DNA from: Roseiflexus sp. RS-1
GTDB lineage: Bacteria; Chloroflexota; Chloroflexia; Chloroflexales; Roseiflexaceae
Reading direction: 5' to 3'
Length of the DNA stretch: 64,000 nucleotides
Assembly: GCF_000016665.1 (NCBI RefSeq)
Contig: NC_009523.1
Coordinates: forward strand, 930,001 to 994,000
Position numbers and translations under genes: made by a program. The notes beneath the pieces are model-generated. The model ran no database searches. It was not told where the DNA came from and was given only the letters and a program-made list of their open reading frames with translations. Shown piece after piece: positions 32,806 through 41,315 of the stretch. How positions within the stretch are numbered: the first letter of the stretch is position 1; every line of letters begins with the position of its first letter.

Positions 32806-34869
32806 TCACGGCGGCGTATATGCAAGAAAGAGTGTGCCTGGCTCCCGTTCGCCCTGGAAGCGCAGCGTCACGCCGCCGGGGAAACGTTGCGCCACCACTG
32901 CCAGTTCCGCTTCACGCTCCGGCAAAAAGATGAAGAGTGGTCGCCTTCCTTCCGGCGGCGGCATGATCTGCTCCGGATCGGTTATTGGTTCAAGTATGTC
33001 CATCCCCTGCAGGTCACGAACGATGAACCGGATCGAGCCATTCCCCAGATAGATGCGCGGCGGGGCGAAGAAGTACACGTACACCGGCTCAGATTGGTCG
33101 TTGATGAGATGGGCGACTCTGGTGGCGGCTTCGGTGTTGGTCCAGCCATAGGTGCGACGGGGCGTGTACTCGCGGAAGTAAAAATTGATGCTCCATCCCG
33201 CCAGAAGCGCGAGAATCGCAACGCTCACCAGGGCATGTCTGGTTTTTGTCAGGCGGAATGCCCACTGCATCATCGTGGCTATCTGCTGGATGGCGAGCGC
33301 GATGAGCAGGCAGAGTGCTGGCGTGGTGGTGACATAGCGCGGGCTTTCGGGCGTGTTGACCAGCAGCATGCCGCCCAGAACGGCAGCGCCTGTCAGCCAG
33401 GCGATGAGGAGGAACCACTCGGAGCGGCGCCAGTTGACCAGAGCGAGCGCCACGCCCAGCGTCAACAACAGGGACGATACCGGATCGAGCAGGGCAATGC
33501 CCGGATCGTACCAGGCGGCACGGTCGGGAATGAAGGTATACGCGCCAAAACTCTGGCGGGTCTGATCAATGAGGATCGTGGAAAGCGAGACGCCTTCCGC
33601 CAGTTTTTGTTCCAGCCAGCCGCTCTGCACCACGCCGACCATTGCCAGGCGCGCGGTGAGGGCGGAAGGTTGGGCGATGAAATGGGCGATCAACGGACCA
33701 AACCCCAACCCGAACCCGACGATGATCAACGGAAGGCGTGGCGCAACTGCCCGAAAGCGTTGCCGGTCGCACAGCGCAAGGTGAGCGATCAGCGCCGCTA
33801 TCAGCAGCGGCGTCAAACGCGAACCCATGTAAAAATGCTGCGCAACGCCGCACACAACGCCGGTCAATCCGAACGCGAAGGGTGACGATCGCCGCATGCC
33901 GTAGAAGAAGGCGGTAAATGCCGCCAGCGCCAGGAACGGATCGGCGATGTTGTTGACCCCCAGACGACTGAAGTGGATATGGAGATGATACGCTGCCAGC
34001 AGCGCCGCCGCGCCAAAGGCGACATTCCGCCCGAACAGCGGACGTGCCAGCAGATGCAGCATCGGGATGGTCAGCGTTCCGATCAGCGCCGACAGCATGC
34101 GCAGCCCGAAAACATCATTGCCAGCGATAGTCAGTGAGAGCGCCTGGAGAAAGAACCAGAGCGTCGGATGCGAGAGCCATCCGGTGCTGAAAGGATTGGT
34201 GATGCGTCCCTCCAGCACGCCGCGCGCCTCCATACCCATTTCGCCCTCATCACCGCCAAAGTTCTGCGGGATGGCGTCGAGCATCGTCACTCGCAGCGCC
34301 AGCGCTGCCAGGGTCAGCGCGGCAAGCGCCAGCATCTCACGCCGGGTCCAGGGTGCTTCTGCGGGCAGATCGACACGAGGAACGGCGATATACCGTGTGC
34401 CAGCCAGAAAGAGACCAATGCCCATTATCCAGGCGATCAGGGCGGGTCCCGGGCGCAGCGTCGGCGTCGCTGCGCACCAGAATGCAATGCCGCCGCTCAT
34501 CAGCGCAAGTGCGGACAGCGGATAGAATGGGGAAAGACGTTCCAGAACTCCGGCGAATCGCGGCAGAGACGATGGAGCGCCGTTTGGCGCCGGATCACGC
34601 ATCCATGCCCGCAGCGCAACGAATGCTCCACCGGCAATCGTCAACAGCGCCACGCCTGCCAGCAGATTCGGCGGCGTGCTGATCAGGAAGAACTGACCAA
34701 CCGCCGCCAGAGCGATGATGGTCAGCAGCAGCGCAAACAGATTGACACCCATATACGAGCGCCGTTGGATAGCGTGTGTGTCGGGAGTGGGTTCAGCGGA
34801 TGGCGAACCATTGTCGGATGCGACGACGTCGTCTTCAACCGGTGGTTGTGATGGTGCGACGCTTTTCAT
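32806..34869 (-). CDS. Membrane glycosyltransferase, GT39/ArnT-like (GT-C)
   Basis: A polytopic protein of 687 residues. A hydrophilic N-terminal tail (about 40 residues) precedes four helices (to ~165). The GT-C core follows with the catalytic-type loop FGGDEGEMGMEARGVLEG and LHIHFSRLGVNN, about 12 helices in total, then a C-terminal soluble domain of ~150 residues. Family members transfer sugars from polyprenyl-phosphate donors to protein or lipid outside the membrane. Together with the neighbouring GT4-methyltransferase fusion it suggests envelope polysaccharide or glycolipid synthesis. Confidence 0.8.
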   Translation of the reverse strand: MKSVAPSQPPVEDDVVASDNGSPSAEPTPDTHAIQRRSYMGVNLFALLLTIIALAAVGQFFLISTPPNLLAGVALLTIAGGAFVALRAWMRDPAPNGAPSSLPRFAGVLERLSPFYPLSALALMSGGIAFWCAATPTLRPGPALIAWIMGIGLFLAGTRYIAVPRVDLPAEAPWTRREMLALAALTLAALALRVTMLDAIPQNFGGDEGEMGMEARGVLEGRITNPFSTGWLSHPTLWFFLQALSLTIAGNDVFGLRMLSALIGTLTIPMLHLLARPLFGRNVAFGAAALLAAYHLHIHFSRLGVNNIADPFLALAAFTAFFYGMRRSSPFAFGLTGVVCGVAQHFYMGSRLTPLLIAALIAHLALCDRQRFRAVAPRLPLIIVGFGLGFGPLIAHFIAQPSALTARLAMVGVVQSGWLEQKLAEGVSLSTILIDQTRQSFGAYTFIPDRAAWYDPGIALLDPVSSLLLTLGVALALVNWRRSEWFLLIAWLTGAAVLGGMLLVNTPESPRYVTTTPALCLLIALAIQQIATMMQWAFRLTKTRHALVSVAILALLAGWSINFYFREYTPRRTYGWTNTEAATRVAHLINDQSEPVYVYFFAPPRIYLGNGSIRFIVRDLQGMDILEPITDPEQIMPPPEGRRPLFIFLPEREAELAVVAQRFPGGVTLRFQGEREPGTLFLAYTPP

Positions 34870-34929
34870 GCACGTCCTTGCCGGGGAGCGTCTATCCGGC
34901 GACTATAGCACGGGGCAACGATCCATCCA

Positions 34930-35091
34930 TGACTTCACTGCAAAAACGCACCGCTGAGACGCCGGGAGCGCAGAGAACTTCAACAACGAAAGGTACGCGC
35001 GGCGAAGCATGGTGCGGTCGGAGCGACTCGCTCTGGCATCTTCCCCGGTGAACGCTGCGCCGCTGCGGTGAAATAACCTGTTTGCAGCGGA
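34930..35091 (-). repeat. Dispersed ~160-bp repeat (family G), inverse copy
   Basis: Inverse copy of 12785-12945, in the gap between the two glycosyltransferase genes. It holds an unoccupied IS110 target-like sequence at 34951-34975. The rest of the 308-bp gap shows no gene. Confidence 0.85.
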
Positions 35092-35177
35092 TTCATCCTT
35101 GCATGCGCTGCGCTGATGCGAGCCGACCGTACCCCCGGGTAATGCATATGTGGCAAGCGATAGGTCCGCTGGTACGA

Positions 35178-37313
35178 TCAGCATGGTTTCCGCGCTTTAA
35201 GAACGATGCTGACGAACGTTTTCTCATCGCCGCGCAGATGGTCATTGCGTGCGTCTACCAGGCGAAACAGCCGCACGCCCAGATTGATCGGGTTGAGCAG
35301 ACTGCCGCTGTTGCGCTCGCCGCGAAACCGGTCGGCGCTGTCGCGGAAGCGACGCGGCAGGAGATTCTTCTCAATCAGCGGTTTGCCGATACTGTACACG
35401 ATAAAGTGGATAAAGGGAAACGCATAATGGGTCTGTTCTTCCAGCGCCTCAATGGAGAACCCGGCGCCGGAGACCACGTCGCGGAGCGTTTCGGGACGGT
35501 ACAACCGCCAGTGATTGCTCCACAATCCAGTGATCGGTCCTGGACTCCGGATCGGTCGCCCGCCCAGCGCTTCGATGGTCTTGTTGATCGGATCCCACCA
35601 GAACGGATAGTTGGCGTGCGGCACGCTGAGCGCCAGGATGCCGCCCGGTTTGAGAATGCGAAAAACCTCGCGCAGTGCGCCGCGATCATCGGCGAGGTGT
35701 TCGAGCACCTCCGACATCAACACCTTATCGAAACTGTTATCGGCAAACGGCAGACGATGGATATCGACCCCGGCGAGACTGGCAGGCACATGTTCGCGTT
35801 CCGCCCAGCGCAGGCGCGCGATGTCGCCATCGACGCCTACCAGATTCAAACGGCGCAAACGCCCCATAAACATCAGATAGACCCCCATGCCGCACCCGCA
35901 GTCAAGCACCGTCTCGCCGTCGCGGAGTTCGAGATACTCCAGCAGGGTTATCGCACGGCGGCGGTATGCCATATCCGCCTCATTCTGCAACAGGTGTTCG
36001 AGCATTGCGCGATCATCAGCAGAGAGCGCAGCATGGGACGGCGCTCCAGTTGGGTGTGACAACGCAGGTGCAAGCATTGCTGTTGTTGTCGCAGTGACCG
36101 GTGCAGCGGCAATAATGTGGAGCGTACTGCGCACCAGGCGCCGGCTCGCGCGCGCATAGAGGTTGGTGCGGCTCCGGGTACGCACCAGCCGCTCAAGCAG
36201 TTGCTCGTATGCGTCAATCGTCTGACGGGTATTGAAAATGCGGCGCACACCGGCGGGTGTTGGAAGATACCGTTCACGGTCACGCAGCGTCTCGACGATA
36301 GTACGGGCGAGTTCTGGCGGATTGTACGGCGGCGCCAGGCGTCCGAATCCGGTTTCGCGCACCACCACGCGCGCACCGGGTATATCTGTTGCGACGACCG
36401 GCGTGCCGCACAACATCGCCTCAACCTGTGTAAGCGCCATCATATCGGTATGGCTGGGCAGCACGAACAGATCGAGCATGGCGTAGAAATTGGCGAGACG
36501 GCGGCGATCCCGGATCAGACCAAGGAACGTGATATGTTCCTGCTGCGCTTCGATCAGCGGCTGGCAGACATGATAAAAATCATCGTAGACAACGTTGCGT
36601 TCACCGGCGAAGACCAGGTGCGCTTCAGGAAGTTCAGCGCGAATGAACGGTAATGCGCGCAGCAAATCGTCGAACCCCTTTTCGCTCACCCAGCGCCCGG
36701 CAAACCCGATGAGTCGCTTCCCATCGAGACCGAGGTCGCGCTTCCAGGCGGCGGCGGCAGCTGCATCCGGCTCGGGAAATTCCACCGGCGGGTAGATACA
36801 GGTCAGTTTATCGCGAAAGGGCCAGAGCAACTTCGAGTGACGGGCATAATCTTCGCTGTAGGACGTGATGCCATCGGCTGCAGACGCGGCAGCGCGCAGG
36901 ATATGGAACGCAGCGCGTTCGACGAGTTGCTCTGTCAGGCTATCCGGCATCACGACATCGCCGTGATGGGTCATGAGAAGCGGACGCCCGAGCAGGCGGC
37001 AGAGGGCGGCAACGATCGGCGCTTCGGGGAGCGGCGTATGGATCTGCACCACATCGTGCTCGGCGATCAACTGTGCCGCAGCCCAGGGAAATGCAGGGGT
37101 GATCATGCCGCGACTGAAGCGCGTGAGGGGCCAGAGCCGCACAACGCGCACGCCGTTAATCATCTCATCACGTGCGAGTTCAGGGCTGTGCCTGGTTGTA
37201 AGCACCGTCACACGATGCCCCCGTTCTGCCAGATGCTCCGCCACACGCACGGCATGAACGGTCAATCCTGTCCAATGCGGGTAATAGTAGGTGAGCACAA
37301 CCAGAATATTCAT
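35178..37313 (-). CDS. GT4 glycosyltransferase fused to a SAM methyltransferase
   Basis: A two-domain protein of 711 residues. Residues 1-380 are a GT-B fold group 4 glycosyltransferase (MNILVVLTYYYPHWTG, GFAGRWVSEKGFDDLLRALP, PSHTDMMALTQVEAMLCGTPVVATDIPG). An Ala/Thr-rich linker (about 385-450) leads to a class I methyltransferase (about 450-711). That domain has SAM motif I VLDCGCGMGVYLMFMG, VDGDIARLRWAERE, and the post-motif LPFADNSFDKVLMSEVLEHL with ILKPGGILALSVP. Such a fusion would let one polypeptide add a sugar and methylate the product. ATG 37313 fits the canonical GT4 N-terminus. A GTG nine codons upstream is an alternative. Confidence 0.88.
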   Translation of the reverse strand: MNILVVLTYYYPHWTGLTVHAVRVAEHLAERGHRVTVLTTRHSPELARDEMINGVRVVRLWPLTRFSRGMITPAFPWAAAQLIAEHDVVQIHTPLPEAPIVAALCRLLGRPLLMTHHGDVVMPDSLTEQLVERAAFHILRAAASAADGITSYSEDYARHSKLLWPFRDKLTCIYPPVEFPEPDAAAAAAWKRDLGLDGKRLIGFAGRWVSEKGFDDLLRALPFIRAELPEAHLVFAGERNVVYDDFYHVCQPLIEAQQEHITFLGLIRDRRRLANFYAMLDLFVLPSHTDMMALTQVEAMLCGTPVVATDIPGARVVVRETGFGRLAPPYNPPELARTIVETLRDRERYLPTPAGVRRIFNTRQTIDAYEQLLERLVRTRSRTNLYARASRRLVRSTLHIIAAAPVTATTTAMLAPALSHPTGAPSHAALSADDRAMLEHLLQNEADMAYRRRAITLLEYLELRDGETVLDCGCGMGVYLMFMGRLRRLNLVGVDGDIARLRWAEREHVPASLAGVDIHRLPFADNSFDKVLMSEVLEHLADDRGALREVFRILKPGGILALSVPHANYPFWWDPINKTIEALGGRPIRSPGPITGLWSNHWRLYRPETLRDVVSGAGFSIEALEEQTHYAFPFIHFIVYSIGKPLIEKNLLPRRFRDSADRFRGERNSGSLLNPINLGVRLFRLVDARNDHLRGDEKTFVSIVLKARKPC

Positions 37314-37458
37314 CGCCGCCCCGTCACCTGAGGTAACCACATCGCCGCGGCAGAGGCGCGACAGTAAACGGTATTATAGCAGATGCACCGGCGGTGTGGA
37401 GGAAGAGCCAGGTCCAGCGCATGAAGCCAGGAGCACAGAAAACAGAACAAAACTGCGG

Positions 37459-37487
37459 TTGACAAGCGGCATTAACAGGGCTATAAT
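37459..37487 (+). promoter_or_regulatory. Consensus promoter of the tRNA-Leu/Val/Phe cluster
   Basis: TTGACA (37459-37464), a 17-bp spacer and TATAAT (37482-37487), 11 bp before the tRNA-Leu 5' end. It is a perfect match to the sigma-70-type consensus in both boxes. Confidence 0.9.
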
Positions 37488-37498
37488 GCCATGCGCAA

Positions 37499-37587
37499 GC
37501 CGAGGTGGCGGAATTGGCAGACGCGCCAGGTTGAGGGCCTGGTGAACAGAAATGTTCGTAAGGGTTCAAGTCCCTTCCTCGGCACCA
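37499..37587 (+). tRNA. tRNA-Leu (GAG)
   Basis: A long-variable-arm tRNA. Acceptor GCCGAGG/CCTCGGC, anticodon stem CCAGG/CCTGG with loop TTGAGGG (anticodon GAG), extra arm TGAACAGAAATGTTCGT, T-loop TTCAAGT, CCA encoded at 37585-37587. First gene of a three-tRNA transcript. Confidence 0.97.
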
Positions 37588-37588
37588 T

Positions 37589-37664
37589 GGGCGATTAGCT
37601 CAGCTGGCAGAGCACCTCGCTTACACCGAGGATGTCGGCGGTTCGAGTCCGTCATCGCCCACCA
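37589..37664 (+). tRNA. tRNA-Val (TAC)
   Basis: 76 nt with encoded CCA. Acceptor GGGCGAT/ATCGCCC, anticodon stem CCTCG/CGAGG with loop CTTACAC (anticodon TAC), T-loop TTCGAGT. It begins one base after tRNA-Leu ends. Confidence 0.97.
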
Positions 37665-37705
37665 CGAAAGCGCGCTGGTGCTTGCTGCGGAAGTTGTGTT
37701 AGCCT

Positions 37706-37781
37706 GCCAGGGTAGCTCAGTTGGTAGAGCGCGTGTCTGAAAAACACGAGGTCACCGGATCGTTCCCGGTCCCTGGCACCA
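37706..37781 (+). tRNA. tRNA-Phe (GAA), with an atypical T-loop
   Basis: 76 nt with encoded CCA. Acceptor GCCAGGG/CCCTGGC, anticodon stem CGTGT/ACACG with loop CTGAAAA (anticodon GAA). The T-stem ACCGG/CCGGT encloses ATCGTTC, so position 54 is A and position 58 is T instead of the near-universal T54 and A58. Confidence 0.95.
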
Positions 37782-37791
37782 TTCCTATTAC

Positions 37792-37821
37792 GGCGATCTT
37801 GTGAAACAAGGTCGCCTTTTT
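37792..37821 (+). terminator. Intrinsic terminator of the tRNA cluster
   Basis: GGCGATCTTG and CAAGGTCGCC pair (one G-T) around TGAAA, followed directly by TTTTT. It starts 10 bp after tRNA-Phe. The remaining stretch to 38062 shows no gene. Confidence 0.9.
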
Positions 37822-38062
37822 CATCTCCGCCGAGGCGACGTCACAACCAGGAATGGCGTTTGCCCCGCGTATGAAACGCTGAGTCCCCACTCCTTGCGAC
37901 TGCAACGTTGCGCTTCTTCTGTGCGTACCATCAGTAGGACTGGTACGAAGATCAAAATTGCGTGATTTCTGTAACCAATTTGTAAGTGTAGCGTGATTGC
38001 GGCGCCGGGGCGTCATGCTATACTTTCAGCAGGATGGTACGCCTCGGTGTAGTACGCGCCGC

Positions 38063-38118
38063 TTCCTGATACATTCCAGCAGGTGACCTATTCCTGATAC
38101 ATTCCAGCAGGTGACCTA
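38063..38118 (+). repeat. 28-bp tandem duplication at the start of the HEAT gene
   Basis: TTCCTGATACATTCCAGCAG plus GTGACCTA occurs twice in a row without mismatch. The last A of the second unit is the first base of the start codon. The duplicated unit includes CAGCAGGTGACCT, the only ribosome-binding-site-like sequence, so the leader now has two copies of it. Confidence 0.95.
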
Positions 38119-39179
38119 TGTTTGATCGACATCTCTGGCAGCGGCAGATCATCGACTATCTGGATGTGTTCGCCCGTCATCCGCGCCAGGAGGTGCAATT
38201 ATCCGGCGGCGCTGGCGTTGTGCCACACCTGGCGTTGCGCACGTTGCACCCCTTCTTTCACGCTTTCCACACGTACCCGGTGGACGCCACTATCACGCTT
38301 GCGGCTATCACGCACGATGCGGGCGCCAACCTCCTGGTTCAGCGTGTGCTGCGCAATCGCTATCCGACGGTGATGGATATCGACCGTGATCTGCGCGCCA
38401 GTCAGGAGGTGTGCGTGACAGTCGAACATCTTGTGGTTGAGTTGCAGACGATCCCGCTGGCGATCCAGCGCCTCAATGCACGGCGAGGGTCCTGGCTGCG
38501 CAGCACGATTGAACGCGAACTCGACGCCTATCCATGGTCTTTTGCACGGATCCGAAACCTGCTACGGGAACTGAATGAGCAGAACCGCATCGAATCGCTG
38601 CGCCGCCTGCGCTCATGCAATGGTCGGTATGGCGCCGACGATCTGGCGTTGATCGAGGCGTCGTTATCCGATGCAGTCGCTCAGGTGCGCGCATATGCCG
38701 CCCGGTTGCTTGGCGTTATGGTTGATGCGCCGCCGATGTCGCTGGTTATTCGTCTGTTGCAGGTCGCTCTGCGCGACTCCGACGCCGAAACGCGCTTTGC
38801 CGCCGCCCGCGCGCTTGGTTTGCTGCGTGAACGCGCTGTGACGAATGATGCGCTGACATATATCGAAAGTCACCTCTGCCACGAAGACCCATTTTATCGC
38901 TCGGCAGCCGCGCTTGTGCTGGGACAGTTGGGCGATTATGCCGGTAAGCCGACGGTTGTGCAGAATCTGTGCCGATTGCTGTACGATCGTGATGCCTATG
39001 CGCGGGAGGCGGCGGCACGCGCGCTGGGGCGGATAGGGGCGCCGGCTGCGCTTCCCAATGTTCTTGAAGCGCTTGCCCATGCCGCACAGGATGATGATGT
39101 CCAGGTTCACGAGGCTGCAACCGATACGCTGACGTTGCTGCGTCAGCACGCCGAACGTGCTGTTCAGGCGGCAGCGTAA
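38118..39179 (+). CDS. HEAT-repeat protein
   Basis: A 353-residue soluble protein. The second half (about 175-345) is HEAT/PBS-lyase-type repeats (AQVRAYAARLLGVM, AETRFAAARALGLL, PFYRSAAALVLGQLGDY, AYAREAAARALGRIGAPAALPNVLEAL). The N-terminal half is helical but unassigned. HEAT proteins usually scaffold or bind other proteins, and no enzyme activity is implied. It is transcribed alone between the tRNA cluster and a hairpin at 39204-39231. Confidence 0.8.
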   Translation: MFDRHLWQRQIIDYLDVFARHPRQEVQLSGGAGVVPHLALRTLHPFFHAFHTYPVDATITLAAITHDAGANLLVQRVLRNRYPTVMDIDRDLRASQEVCVTVEHLVVELQTIPLAIQRLNARRGSWLRSTIERELDAYPWSFARIRNLLRELNEQNRIESLRRLRSCNGRYGADDLALIEASLSDAVAQVRAYAARLLGVMVDAPPMSLVIRLLQVALRDSDAETRFAAARALGLLRERAVTNDALTYIESHLCHEDPFYRSAAALVLGQLGDYAGKPTVVQNLCRLLYDRDAYAREAAARALGRIGAPAALPNVLEALAHAAQDDDVQVHEAATDTLTLLRQHAERAVQAAA

Positions 39180-39203
39180 TGCCACGCAGGCGTGCAGCGC
39201 CAT

Positions 39204-39231
39204 CCCTCGCCGGTTCTGGAACCGGCGGGGG
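39204..39231 (+). terminator. Hairpin terminator of the HEAT gene
   Basis: CGCCGGTTC pairs with GAACCGGCG around a 2-nt TG centre, extended by CCCT/GGGG to a 13-bp stem with one T-G pair, followed by ATGTTCTTTT. It lies 24 bp past the HEAT gene stop codon. Confidence 0.75.
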
Positions 39232-39349
39232 ATGTTCTTTTCCTGTCGAGCGGCGACATTCGTGTATAATACAGAGTGTCGTATGATCTTCTGCCAGCCC
39301 CCGGTGAAACCTGCGCCCGGTTGTCGGGTGTGACCCGCACAGGAGGAAT

Positions 39350-40143
39350 ATGGTCGTTCTCGTGATGATCGACGGCATGCGTCCCGATGCGCTCGATGCA
39401 GTGCACTGCCGGACCATCGAGGCGCTGTGTGCAGCCGGGGCATCGACGATGCAGGCGCAGAGTGTCATGCCATCGGTGACGCTTCCCTGTCATATGTCAA
39501 TCTTCCACAGCGTGCCGCCAACGCGACACGGTATTACAACCAAATGTTTATTCCTATGGCGCGCCCGTTGCCGGGGTTGATCGAACAGATGCGCAGCGCT
39601 GGTAAACGTGCAGCGTGCATCCACAATTGGGAGCCGCTGCGCGATATAAGCCGCCCTGAACAGGTCGCCTACAGTTACTACCGCGAGCCGCCGCTCGACC
39701 AGTCCTACGATGATGCAGTTGGCGCAGAAGCCGTTCGGTTGTTGCGGGAAGAAGGCGCGTCCTTCGATTTCGTCTTCCTCTACTTCGGTTCGGTTGATGC
39801 TGCCGGTCACGCCTCTGGCTGGATGTCGCCCGAATACCTGAACCAGTTGCAGCGCGTCGATGGGTGGCTGGGGCGGGTGCTCGATGTGGCGCCGCCAGGC
39901 GCGACGATTGTGGTGCAGGCTGACCATGGCGGGCACGATCGGACCCACGGCACGGATAGCCTGGACGATATGACCATTCCATGGATTGCGGCCGGTCCTG
40001 CGATCAGACGCAACTACCGGATTGCCGCTCCGGTCAGTCTGCTCGACACAGCGCCGACACTGGCGCGCGTCCTGGGGATTGCGCCGCACGCTGAGTGGGA
40101 AGGTCGGATCATCGAAGAAATCTTTGTGAACGATGAGCGCTGA
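39350..40143 (+). pseudogene. Type I phosphodiesterase/alkaline-phosphatase-superfamily gene with a frameshift
   Basis: The N-terminal part (39350 to about 39545) carries VLVMIDGMRPDAL (first metal Asp) and SVMPSVTLPCHMSIFH (nucleophile Thr). The remaining part, in the -1 frame to 40143, continues NQMFIPMARPLPGLIEQMRSAGK and has DHGGHDRTHG (metal ligands) and TIPWIAAGPAI. The shift falls near 39540, where GTATTACAACCAAATGTTT needs one extra base to read through. All catalytic motifs are intact apart from this single slip, so a recent mutation or a sequence error is likely. AGGAGG lies just before ATG 39350. The end overlaps the haemoglobin gene by 11 bp. Confidence 0.85.
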
Positions 40144-40534
40144 ACCATCAATCTACGATCGCGCCGGCGGGGATGAGCCGTTTCGCCGTCTGGTGGATGC
40201 ATTCTACGCACGGATCGAGCGCGACCCGCTACTGCGCCCGCTGTTTCCCGAAGACCTCGAACCGGGAAAACTGCATCAGTTTCTGTTTATCACCCAGTAT
40301 TTCGGCGGACCGCCGCGTTACAACGCACTGCGGGGACATCCACGGCTGCGGGCGCGTCACCTGCCGTTCGTCATCGGGCAGGCGGAACGGGATGCATGGG
40401 TCAATCATATGCGCGCTGCTATCGATGAGGTCGGCTTTCCGGAGGATGTGCGCACTGCTCTGATACACTACTTCGAACGAACCGCCACCTTCATGATCAA
40501 CGCTGGCGACAATCGCCTCGATTTGCGCGGCTGA
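40133..40534 (+). CDS. Truncated haemoglobin, group II (GlbO-like)
   Basis: A 2-on-2 globin of 133 residues. Group II features are IYDRAGGDEPFRRLVDAFY at the N-terminus, PLLRPLFP, QFLFITQYFGGPPRY and RHLPFVIGQAERDAWVNHM with the proximal His and Trp of the F/G region. It binds O2 or NO on haem in the cytoplasm. It starts 11 bp inside the end of the frameshifted phosphatase gene. Confidence 0.92.
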   Translation: MSAEPSIYDRAGGDEPFRRLVDAFYARIERDPLLRPLFPEDLEPGKLHQFLFITQYFGGPPRYNALRGHPRLRARHLPFVIGQAERDAWVNHMRAAIDEVGFPEDVRTALIHYFERTATFMINAGDNRLDLRG

Positions 40535-40611
40535 AAACTCTGCCGCGATGCGTCACTCCGCCGCCTGTGGTACAATCTGCACGCAATGGCGCAGCGAAAG
40601 GAGACAGTGCT

Positions 40612-41253
40612 ATGTTTACTGTGCGTGGCCGCTTCGACGGCAAAACCATCGAATTGCTCGAACCGCCGCCAGTTGATGAAGAAACCTTCGTCCTGGTCAC
40701 CTTTCTCGAAGGACCGCTGGAGACCGCTGCCGCACGTGAGAGTCGCCGCGCGGTGAGTGTTGCCATGTTTTCACTGGATCGCTACGCCGGTCCGCTCAAG
40801 CAACGGTTACGCGCCGGTCAACCCTCCGCCGATGCGCCGCGTCCTTTCACCGTCGGCGAGATCATGACGCGCAAAGTGATCAGCGTTGCGCCCGATGCCA
40901 CTGCCGCCGAAGCCATCCATATCATGAACAAGCATGGGATCACCAGTGTGCTGGTCGAACCGGATGCAAGCGGTGAGTGGGGGATCATGACCATGCGCGA
41001 CGTTCTGCAGAAGATCGTCGCCGCTGATCGCTCACCGGAAGAAGTCGCCGTCAATGAACTGGCATCGCGACCGCTGGTCTACGTCTCGCCGGAAATGTCG
41101 CTGCGCGACTGTAGCAAACTGATGATCGACCGGAACATCCGTCGCGCGGCAGTGCGGGAGCGTGATCGGATCGTCGGGATTATCAGCGATACCGATATTT
41201 TCCAGGTGGTCGAAGAGCGTGGCTGGGGACCGATGCCGCCGACTGAAGCATGA
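40612..41253 (+). CDS. CBS-domain protein
   Basis: A 213-residue protein. The N-terminal ~70 residues are an unassigned beta-rich segment (FTVRGRFDGKTIELLEPPPVDEETFVLV). A pair of CBS domains follows (about 85-205: TVGEIMTRKVISVAPDATAAEAIHIM and ELASRPLVYVSPEMSLRDCSKLM…VVGIISDTDI-type ends), which normally sense adenine nucleotides. AAGGAG lies 9 bp before ATG 40612. Upstream, TGGTACAAT (40568-40576) resembles an extended -10 promoter. It is followed by a symmetric hairpin shared with the convergent icd gene. Confidence 0.88.
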   Translation: MFTVRGRFDGKTIELLEPPPVDEETFVLVTFLEGPLETAAARESRRAVSVAMFSLDRYAGPLKQRLRAGQPSADAPRPFTVGEIMTRKVISVAPDATAAEAIHIMNKHGITSVLVEPDASGEWGIMTMRDVLQKIVAADRSPEEVAVNELASRPLVYVSPEMSLRDCSKLMIDRNIRRAAVRERDRIVGIISDTDIFQVVEERGWGPMPPTEA

Positions 41254-41273
41254 TAATCGTAACATTGATTGAT

Positions 41274-41304
41274 CGTGGAGACGTTGCCCTGCAGCGTCTC
41301 CACG
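41274..41304. terminator. Bidirectional hairpin between CBS and icd genes
   Basis: CGTGGAGACG and CGTCTCCACG form a perfect 10-bp stem with an 11-nt loop, placed between two convergent stop codons. No T-run flanks it on either side. Confidence 0.65.
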
Positions 41305-41315
41305 ACAACGGAGCG

